From: Bryoerythrophyllum caledonicum
Taxonomy: Eukaryota; Streptophyta; Bryopsida; Pottiales; Pottiaceae
Length of the DNA: 64,000 bases
NCBI GenBank assembly: GCA_963971425.1
Contig: OZ020524.1
Span: 20,451,022-20,515,021, forward strand
Direction: 5' to 3'
The notes beneath the pieces are model-generated. The model searched no databases and was not told where the DNA came from. It saw nothing but the letters and a program-made list of their open reading frames with translations. Positions 53,173 through 61,915 of the stretch are shown here, piece by piece. How positions within the stretch are numbered: position 1 is the first letter of the stretch; each line of letters starts with the position of its first letter. A program made the translations under genes and the position numbers.

Positions 53173-56100
53173 ATGGCTGCGTTGATGCTTGGGAGCTCTG
53201 TGAGCTTTGTCAGGAGAGATGGAGGACATAAGTCATTGCGTGGGAGCAAAGTGCAGGTGTGTTGCAGAGTGCGAGTTTCTGTGAGGTCCAGATCTGCTTT
53301 TCTGGCGCCCATGAAGGTTGTGGTAATTCAGAGGCCCATGCTTGGAATTTCGACGTTCCTGGTGCGCGCTGGAGCTGGAGGCGATTTGGAGGATGGATCT
53401 CATCAGGAATCGGAGGTTGAAACTCAGAATTTTTTGTTTGTTGAGGAGATGGTTGATTCTGAAGCAGAATTGGAGATGGACGTGGTGCATCAAAGTACGG
53501 GGCAACAACCTGAGTTAGTAAAGTCGCTGAGGAAAGCTGGGCGGTTCTTAAGTGGTGTCGAAGAGAACGGGGCTGAGCTCCCAAGCTCTGCCAAGCAAAA
53601 GAAGCTCGGGTGGAACCCACTTGGATTTTTGAACGGCTCCACTCCCTCGGCAACTGAGAAGCTGAGAGTCAAAGTTTTCAGCGGCCTCCGAAGAGCCGAG
53701 GACGACTTCTTTGCTGTACGTAAACATACCAATTTCTGAAACTGCCCACTCATGCGTTTTCTGTCCGAAAGATGTTCTTAATTTTCGTGTGCTGTCAGTT
53801 TTCAAGTCAACTGGGAAAGTTCATGTTCATCATGGGTGCAACTGGAGCCATCCTTGCCACAGGTTTTCAGTTGTCGGGTACGTCTGTTCAACATTTCAGC
53901 AGAATATGGTCATTTTTGTATAATCATAGCCAGAGCGCCCTTGGTGTATCAATGAACTATCTACATATGTAGATGTGTGTAGATATTGTTATATTCTTTT
54001 CAGTTTCTGGACGTGGACATTAGGAATTAGAACAGAACTAGTTACCCTGAAATGAGAAATGGAATAACATTACATACATTAATTTTGCAGGAGGCGAAGC
54101 TTACCAGGAACAGCTCCTTTGGAGCAGCTGGCTTGCCGGAATAGTGCTGGGGTCAATGATTGGAGCAGGACAAGTTTTGGAAGGTCATGCAAGACGAGGG
54201 CGACGCAATGTAGTCATCACAGGAAGGTAAATTTGCAAGGGCTTTGCTACAAACAAGGTTCGGAGTTTAATATATACATTCTTCTGACCATCATCTCCTT
54301 GTTATTTTTGTGCAGTACTCGAGGCCTTGGCAAGGCTCTTGCTCGTGAATTCCTGCGTGCTGGAGACAATGTTTTCATAACATCTCGAAGGTAATAATTC
54401 TTCTACACGTCCTCTTATTTTTTAAAGAAGGTAACTGACCAATTAGTGATGTGGGTTCTTATTTGGGTTTTTTTTCCTAATTTTGCTGGGGAGCAGCCTC
54501 GAGTCTGTGAATAGCACAGTTTTGGAGCTTCAGCGAGAGGTTGATGAGATGCACCGTGATTTTCTTTTGTCTGAGAACTTGATTGAAACAAGGAGTAGTA
54601 AGAGAATTTGTCCCAAGGTTGTGGGGCTGCCTTGTGACGTTTCCAAGAGCGAGGATGTGCAAGCGCTTTCAGAAGCGGCTGTACGAGAGTTCGGAAACAT
54701 CAATATTTGGGTAGGCACCACCTCATTGTGAAGATGGAACCCTTTCTCCGGTTTCATGCTCTTGATCTCATGACCACTGTTCTTTCCAGATCAATAATGC
54801 GGGAATGAATAAGGGGTTTAAGCCTCTGGTGGAGTTTTCAGATGAAGAAATTGCACAGGTGCTGATCCCTCTTCTTTCTGTGGATATCTTGTTTACATAT
54901 TATTCAAGACGACATCTAGATATAATTTCAGATTCTTTACATAACACCTAACTTGGAACTCTGTTCACAGATAGTGTCGACGAATCTGACGGGGTCTTTG
55001 ATATGCACTCGTGAAGCCATTCGAGTGATGAAAAAACAGCCCAAAGGAGGGCACATTTTCAACATGGATGGAGCTGGTTCTGGGGGCACGAGCACCCCAC
55101 TGACTGCAGTGTAATTTTCTCATGTTCAATCATTTCGTGCTACACTAGAGTTCTTTCCAGAGTCACCCAAAGTTTCATAAGATACCCCCTCTTTTGGCGA
55201 CTCTTCCCTCACGTTAAATAGCGATTAGATCAATGGAAGAGCTTGGTGGCCTCTAAACTCAAGGCGTGACAGTAGTTGTAGCCATCATTGAGAGTAAAGA
55301 AAGAGATCAACCCTGAAGAATTTTACTGGCCTTTCTCTCCTTTGAGCTGATTTAAGTTGTATTGAAAAAGAGGGGTTACTGTATTCAAACTTCAGGTGAC
55401 TCTACAAACAGTTATATTGATGTAGACCAGTTTCCATGTGGTCTGATCTAACTTTGATGCCCATATTTTCAACAGGTATGGAGCCACAAAATGTGGGCTA
55501 CGGCAGCTTTCGGTCTCCTTGTTGCAAGAATGTAAGCGTTCACGAGTGGGCATTCACACAGCCTCCCCAGGCATGGTTCTCACGGATCTGCTCCTAAGGT
55601 ACAATACACGCACCTCAGAAACTTGATGGTGTATGAAACCCCCCACCTCTCAAAAACATGACTCCTCGTTCCGCTGCAGTGGTGCCACTCTCCAGAACAA
55701 GCAAATGTTCAATATCATATGCGAGCAACCCGAGACCGTGGCGCAAGCGCTGGTGCCCGGCCTGAGGACCGTGAAAGGCACCGGCACAGCGGTGAACTAC
55801 CTCACCCCTCCGCGTATCATCTTGGCTATTCTGAATGGCTGGTTCAGACGCGGCCGTTGGTTTGACCGAGAGGTAGGTGCCCATCTCATGAACCCGGTGT
55901 CAAAAGTGTACATTGCTACAGCTCATGAATCCTCAAATGAACCACGAGAGGCTTCTAAGAAAGGGCTGCATTCCAGACCAGTGGAAAGACGGAAATTTGC
56001 CCTGCAACCAGTGAGGTGGTTAGAGAGTTTCTGTGTTTGTCTACAGAGGCTTGAAGTGTTACAACCATATTTAGTTCGGGTACGTAGGGGGTCCTTTCTA

Positions 56101-56496
56101 AGTATAGAGAAGGGACTTCAATCCGGTACAAGTAAATAGAAACTACCTATGTGCATCGCATCCACCCCATGGGTTGTAAGGCACACTTCCGTTTTTCTTT
56201 TGGCCTAGAACGCAGTTCCTTCTCAGAAGGTCTTGAGGTTTCATGAGCTATCGTTCTGTTTGGGAGCGTCGTCTTTTCTCATCCTTCCCTCGCCATGTGA
56301 ACAGGGCAGGGCAGTGTACGCCGCGGAGGCCGAGCGGTTGCGCCTGTGGGCCGAGGGGCGGGAGCAGTCCGATCCAGTGACGGCAGCCATGGCGATGGTA
56401 CCCAGCGGAGCGTGGGTGACCCTGTTCTCCTCATCCGTGCTCTGCGCCTATCTTATTCTTTCCTCTTTGTCTGGAGGCGACAGCTCGGGTATATAA
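53173..56496 (+). CDS. NYC1: Chlorophyll b reductase, NYC1-type short-chain dehydrogenase, 587 aa, 10 exons
   Basis: Exons: 53173-53715, 53799-53877, 54091-54226, 54316-54390, 54497-54710, 54790-54858, 54971-55110, 55476-55598, 55680-55872, 56305-56496 (1764 nt, in frame). The enzyme reduces chlorophyll b to 7-hydroxymethyl chlorophyll a, the first step in chlorophyll b and LHCII breakdown, in the thylakoid membrane. A Ser/Arg/Val-rich N-terminus fits a transit peptide. Two membrane spans precede the enzyme (FMFIMGATGAILATGFQLSG; WLAGIVLGSMIGAG). SDR motifs: VVITGSTRGLGKAL (NAD(P) loop), CDVSKSEDV, INNAGMN, MDGAGSGG with the catalytic Ser region, and YGATKCG (Tyr/Lys). The C-terminal span TLFSSSVLCAYLILSS is NYC1-like rather than NOL-like. 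A family-A MITE is in intron 7. Confidence 0.92.
55160..55415 (+). mobile_element. MITE family A, intron 7 of the chlorophyll b reductase gene
   Basis: Begins AGTCACCCAAAGTTTCATAA and ends GTATTCAAACTTCAGGTGAC, the clearest inverted ends of the family (AGTCACC / GGTGACT). The core AGATCAATGGAAGAGCTTGG is present. Confidence 0.8.
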
Positions 56497-57557
56497 CTCA
56501 TTCACAAAGGTACTGTAGTCGGCGGCCGCCCCTAATTCATCTTACATTAAAAAAAAACCATTCCTTATTGATTCCTGTAATTTCGTGGTCAAAGTCTCTG
56601 CAGTGGCGGTTTAGGTCGCTGCTCTATCACCATGATTTCGATCATCAAATGAACCAGATTTAGAAGTCCAGATCCATTGTTTGATATACGCAAATGGACT
56701 TCTTGATTGTACTGTATACATTGTAGATAACAGCTACGGATTGCCATTGTCTCCCAAATTCTGATTTTGGTGGGGATGAAGGATACGACTTCATTTATGG
56801 AACTGATTGTCATGAAACATCATTGGAGTGAGAGGGGTTACCCGTATGTCACACTCTTATGTTAGAAAGCAGGACCACATGGAGAGGTGTGAGGAAACTA
56901 CCAGTCAGCTTTTTTCAGGCATTACTCAGGCCCAAGAATGTTGATTGCCGTTACGCTGCTAATATAGAGAGCATGAAATTCCTCATGTCCTATTTTCTCC
57001 CATTTTCCAGTTTTACACTCACTTTGTCTTCTCGTTCCTCCTCCCTTGACTAGAACACGATGGTTGCAGTACAGTATCGCCTTTGCACAAACGGCATGCA
57101 GGTGCACCATCATGGCAATAATAACCTGCCACTACTTAGACAAGATGCAGAGTCCTCCCAAGTTTCATGTCATTCTCTGGTCCTCCTGCTATGTCGCACC
57201 AGTCTAATTTCTTTGCTAGAGGACCACCGCCGCTCTGGGCACTACTTTCCACCTCCCATGCGAAGAATCCTCATTTACAGTCTAGCATTCTGGGCCTAGT
57301 CCTAGAAAGTGCAAAGGAAATTAGGTGTAAGGTACCCCATGGGAGCAAAAAAAGCCATTTCCTATTAGGTGTGATTTACCCCGTGAGGGCAAAAAAGTCG
57401 TTTGCTAATTGACTTACTTAGAAAGTTACCTTTGAGTTTCATTAAGGTACCCCTCTTTTGAATATAATATTCTTGGTTGTTTACTGTTTACATCTCTGTT
57501 TATGATAGATATTGATTATACCAAAATATTGGTAGTTTCTAAGATGTAGTTCTAGTT
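56497..57557. other. Intergenic, no gene recognised
   Basis: 3' flank of the reductase gene. Two tandem ~45-bp units (ATTAGGTGTAAGGTACCCCA; ATTAGGTGTGATTTACCCCG) lie at 57320-57405. A left-end fragment of MITE family A (AAGTTACCTTTGAGTTTCAT) lies at 57421-57465. Confidence 0.5.
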
Positions 57558-58230
57558 GCCTTAGAGCATCTACATTAGCGGCAGTACACCGTTCCCTGAA
57601 TATAGTGTAGACTAGACTATTTGAAATTTCCTACACTAATTTCATCAAACGCAAATTAAAGTGGTCCACTTCAATTTTCCATCCACATCAAATCATGTCC
57701 ATTAGAAATAGTGTGGCTTGTTTCAAAATAAAAGACACGGGAATTGATGTGGATAAGTTTTTACAAGTTGTACCCTAAAACCAAAATTATAATATAATAA
57801 CATAATAATAACATGATAACATAATAAAATAATAACATAATAATATAATAACATAATAATATAATAACATAATAATATAATAACATAATAATATTATTTT
57901 ATAACATAAGAATATAAACATAATATTATAATATAATATAAAAGAATATAATATTAACATAATAATATAACATAATAACATAATAATATAATAATAACAT
58001 AATAATAACATATATGAATAACATAATAACATATATTATAATATTAATATTATATACAATAATATCATATATACTAATAACATATTAATACTATATTAAT
58101 AACCAAAATTGATGTGGTCCACATCAATTTTCATCCAAAACTAGAATTGATGTGGTCCACCTCAATTTTCATCCACATTACCTATACCTCTACACTATAT
58201 TCAGTGAACGGTGTAGCTGATACACCAAGG
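57558..58230. mobile_element. TIR element with an AT-rich microsatellite core
   Basis: Inner inverted repeats TACACCGTTCCCTGAATATA (57578) and TATATTCAGTGAACGGTGTA (about 58194-58213) are about 20 bp with one mismatch. GTGGTCCACNTCAATTTTC motifs repeat near both arms. The left outermost GAGCATCTACATTAGCGG follows TTA and looks Harbinger-like; the right outer end is unclear. Confidence 0.65.
57785..58100. repeat. AT-rich (AATAAC/AATAT)n microsatellite
   Basis: About 315 bp of ATAATATAATAACATAATA-type units inside the TIR element. The minus-strand Tyr/Leu/Ile frames here are an artefact of the repeat. Confidence 0.9.
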
Positions 58231-58233
58231 GAA

Positions 58234-58449
58234 TTCACCCTTAAACGTCAGAAGGCGCACAATATTCTACATGTTGTATTTGAACATGATAAGGTTTGCA
58301 TATTGAAATGACCTCCAAATGAAAAATATTAGTTGAACAATCTTCAATCCAAAGTTGTAAGTCTTGCTATATTTTAGTACCCTTTTAGCATTCTATAAAA
58401 TAAAATACGTGCTTGTACATACGGTTCCCGACTGACGTTTAAGGGTTAA
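58234..58449 (+). mobile_element. MITE family B, best-preserved copy, 216 bp
   Basis: Ends CACCCTTAAACGTCAG and CTGACGTTTAAGGGTTA are near-perfect inverted repeats. Four further copies are in this window. Confidence 0.85.
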
Positions 58450-58502
58450 TGTCACTCTTAACATATTGTTGAGGGGGCGGGGCTGTGGAGAAAGGGGCGG
58501 AG

Positions 58503-58806
58503 TGAATATGGTATGCATTACTGTAAGCCCCCCCCCATAACCAACAAAAACCCATAGCCAACGCCTGTAAAATTGGGGTATATCCAACCCTCTTTCATTC
58601 CATTACCACCAACTCAGCTCCAAATGAAGGTTTGCTATTAGTCAAGACCCTTACTTTTGGTCGTTGGTTATGGGAGTACCTATTGCTAGCCACCCACTAA
58701 ACATGGCTGCAGAGTTTGAAAATTCATAACTAATTCATAACCTTAAGTTGTCGGTTATAGGGGGCCTTACCTTATCTCTAAATATGAATGGCGCATACCA
58801 TATTTA
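58503..58806. mobile_element. TIR element, about 300 bp
   Basis: AATATGGTATGC at the left and GCATACCATATT at the right are perfect 12-bp inverted repeats. A second inner pair (CCCCATAACC / GGTTATAGGGGG-like) follows. No coding capacity and no clear target duplication. Confidence 0.6.
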
Positions 58807-58812
58807 GAGATA

Positions 58813-59139
58813 ATGCCACTCAGAAGACAACATGTTTGCAGACGCGCTAGAAGAACAGATGAGAGACAGTGCAAGGTGAAACATATTATTTGGACTCTGT
58901 GGATTGTTTGCAACGATTGGGTGTTCAATCAACACCGTTGGACTCCCTATAGGATTGAAAATGTGATATGGCAAGGCCTCACTGACTATGGTAGGATTGC
59001 GTGGGACACGATTTGGACGGCCAACTCGGAGATGAACAGGTCCAAAGCTGCGATCAATTTTGACTCCAAGTGGGGCTGCAATAAGGCTTTGTGTATGAGG
59101 CATGATAATTGGGTAGTGTGGATTAGGGAGTTTCATTAG
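58813..59139 (+). pseudogene. Probable transposable-element-derived protein fragment
   Basis: Open frame of 108 codons with a Trp-rich segment (KHIIWTLWIVCNDWVFNQHR, WQGLTDYGRIAWD). Such segments resemble the zinc-binding tail that follows reverse transcriptase in plant LINE-type proteins. There is no promoter or partner domain nearby, and the start ATG abuts a TIR element. Family assignment is tentative. Confidence 0.4.
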
Positions 59140-59391
59140 GGCCCCGGTTCTCTTGATTCTGCCCTGTTGGCCTTGGCGCACCTCTCTGTTTTTGTTGGTT
59201 CCCTCGGTTCTTTGCAATTCAAACCTTGTTTTGTTTTTGATTTTTTGAGAAAAAAAAAAACAGATTATTCAATCACGTTTACCTGGAACATCACTGAAGA
59301 ACTGACAATCACATAGCCGTTCAAATACGTAGATCTCGTTTCCTGTATAGTACCCACCAATAAGTATACGTTCATGAACGTTTCCACAATA

Positions 59392-60603
59392 CATTGCTGC
59401 CAAATTTGACACCCTCCTGAGGGGTGAAAAATGTCATTTTACCATGAAATTTTTGGCACAAGATTATTTCTATGTTGACAACATGTGTGCCAAATTTCAA
59501 GGCCAGAAGATGAATATAGAAAAAGATATTCCAAATTTACCAACATGTGTAGTTGTAAGCCATTCACTACTACCAATTTTGACACCCTCTTGAGGGCTGA
59601 AAAATTGATGTTTTACCATGAAAGTTTTATCACAAGATCATCTCTATGCTCATAACATGTGTGTTAAATTTCAAAGCCATGTGATGAATACAATAATAGA
59701 TACACAAGATTGTTTCTCATAGTTACACATGTTGGTAGATTTTGAATATGGGTTTTTTTATTCATCTTCTGGCCTTGAAATTTGGCACACATGTTATATT
59801 CATAGAGGTGATCATGTGTTAAAAATTTCATAGTAAAATAACAATTTTTCAAACCTAGGGAAGGTGCCAAAGTTGAAATGGTACCCTTGGTTGTTTGTCA
59901 CAATTTGCACGTTGGTAGATTTTGAATTTTTTCTTTTCTATCGTGGATATTTTAGACTTGAAATTAAGCACACATATAATCAACATAGAGGTGGTCTCAT
60001 GTCCAAAATCTCATGGGAAAAAATATAAAACTCAATCCATGGGAGGGTGTCAAATTTGGCAAGAGTGAAATGTTTCTCACAACTACACATGTTGGTAGAT
60101 TTCAAAAATCTTTTGCTATGTAGGTATTCTGGCCTTAAAACTTGGCACACATGTATTCGATATAGAAATGGTTTCATGCTGAAAATTTCATGCCCAAAAA
60201 CAAAAGATTTAATCCTTGGGAGTGTGTCAAAGTTGGCCAGGAGTGAAATGTTTCTTGCAACTACACTCACAACTACACATGTTGCTAGAGTTTAAATATG
60301 TCTCTTCGTGTGGATGTTTTAGACTTTAAACATGTAATAAACACAGAGGCGGTCCCATGCCAAAAATTACATGGGCAAAAACAAAAAATTTAATCCTTGG
60401 GAGGGGTGTCAAAGTTCGTAGCTATGAAACTTTTCTTAGTGCTACCCATGTTGGTAGATCTTGAATATCTTTTTTTTAATTCGACTTCCGACCTTGAAAT
60501 TCTGCACACATGTTGTCAATGTAGAAATGATCTTGTGCCAAAAATTTCATGGTGAAATGACAAATTTTCAGCCTTTAAAAGGGTGCTAAAGTTGGCAGCA
60601 GTG
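59392..60603. mobile_element. Palindromic array of ~180-bp units with Tc1-like ends, 1212 bp
   Basis: Two units run leftwards (59392 to about 59715) and about five run rightwards (about 59720-60603). Landmark ACATGTTGGTAGA-type motifs recur every ~180 bp. The ends CATTGCTGCCAA and TTGGCAGCAGTG are inverted and flanked by TA on both sides (59390-59391, 60604-60605). The units are the same as those at the ends of the Tc1-like element at 4.7-8.8 kb. It has no transposase and is probably a non-autonomous derivative. Confidence 0.8.
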
Positions 60604-60605
60604 TA

Positions 60606-60949
60606 GAGTGGGCAAAATGAACGTATACTCACATGTGGGTATTGTACAACGAAAGTTTCATGCAGTTGTAGCATTACAGAATGGAAGGCAGTCACTGGGT
60701 AGAGCAGCTTCCAAACCTTGAAGAGGCCCAACATGGCAGATGTGATGTTCCGTCAAGACTCGGTTGGGATTCGCCTCCTTCGTAATTCTTTTGATTATTC
60801 TTTTTTGCCCCCTTAAAAAATCCCAGGTCAAAGCCACTGCCTATGGAATCAATCTAGACTCTGTTCTCCTCATTTGGTTGTAGCAATAAAACCGTCACAC
60901 GATATTGCAATCTAGGAATTTATTAACCCCAGCCCTGTAAACTGAAGAT
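60606..60949. other. Intergenic, no gene recognised
   Basis: Flank between the array and the partial ERH copy. No homologues of ERH exons 3 and 4 were seen here. Confidence 0.5.
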
Positions 60950-61386
60950 CTAAACCGCAACAGCGGCAGTGGATATAACAGTGAGCACACACGATGGACG
61001 GTATGAATTCCAGCACTGGCCATAAACAGCTGGGATGGATTCGTAGTCCATGAACTTCGAGGTGCTCATGGCTAAGCTCGGCGTGGGCTGCATCAAGATG
61101 ATCGTGTGCCTCCAAGATTGTGCAACTCCAAGCTGCGTAACTATCACGAATCCCACGTACCCGGGTCACAACGACAGCGCCAAGAGTTTGGTAACACGGT
61201 ACACACAACCCCAATTTCGCACATCCAGAAGCAACATTTATATCCTACGCCACTCTACAAGATCTCCTTGCACACTAGCCCTCAAAAAACCAAATGAAAG
61301 CTACACAGTCCTCATTTGCTCAAGATTTCGACTCTAAGATTCAAGAACGTTTATAAGACAATCCGAGTGATATGTGTACGTACCAT
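60950..61386 (-). pseudogene. Partial duplicate of the enhancer-of-rudimentary gene (exons 1-2)
   Basis: On the minus strand, ATG at 61386-61384 is followed at once by a GTACGT donor, as in the intact gene. Exon 2 starts at 61132 after an AG and reads in frame SWRHTIILMQPTPS..KFMDYESIPAVYG, close to the intact gene's RHTIILMQPTPN..TFMDYESVWAAIDG. After the normal exon-2 end the frame continues into unrelated residues and stops at 60950. The last two thirds of the ER domain is missing, so a normal dimer-forming protein is unlikely. The kept intron shows DNA-level duplication rather than retroposition. Confidence 0.75.
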
Positions 61387-61915
61387 GATGAGAGACGGCA
61401 CCTGCTGTAGAGGTCGATCGATGCCCGGTGGTCGTCGGAAACGATGATGTAGGAATGACGCTCACCATCCTCGGCTGCTTAAATCTCAGCCTAAATTCCC
61501 AAAACCAATTACCTCGATCCAACATCCCGGCTTCTTCTCCTCCAACTTCAGCACGCACCACGCACAACCGTATTTGCGACCCCCGAATCGCCGCATGCTT
61601 GAATCAAAGACGGTCTCCTCTGTATCCTGGCGCAAGAAAAGCAGGCGGATACCACAATGACCCACGCACTGTCACCCACGCCCACAAACAAATCTGTACT
61701 CTACTCCCACGCAATGCCAGTCCCCAGCGAACGCGTCCGCCCTCCGTCACTCTACCGGTGATATGTACAAAATTCAAAGCCGGCCACACAAGCAAGTCGG
61801 ACATCGGTTCAGCCAGGTCGTGGATCACATCCCCAATCTATCTGTACACACACCTCCAAGCTCACAATCTAACCCAAAGTGGATTCTATACGGGGACAAC
61901 AGTGGTGAGGGATCC
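61387..61915. other. Intergenic, no gene recognised
   Basis: Upstream flank of the partial ERH copy and 3' flank of the OVATE-family gene, both on the minus strand. Moderately GC-rich frames on the + strand here have no family resemblance. Confidence 0.5.

Noticed and set aside
57787-58032. Minus-strand Tyr/Leu/Ile-rich membrane-like frame
   Set aside because: Translation of an AT microsatellite.
59664-60734. Minus-strand frames across the 180-bp array
   Set aside because: The frames follow the repeat period and have no motif; the units are non-coding ends of a Tc1-like element.
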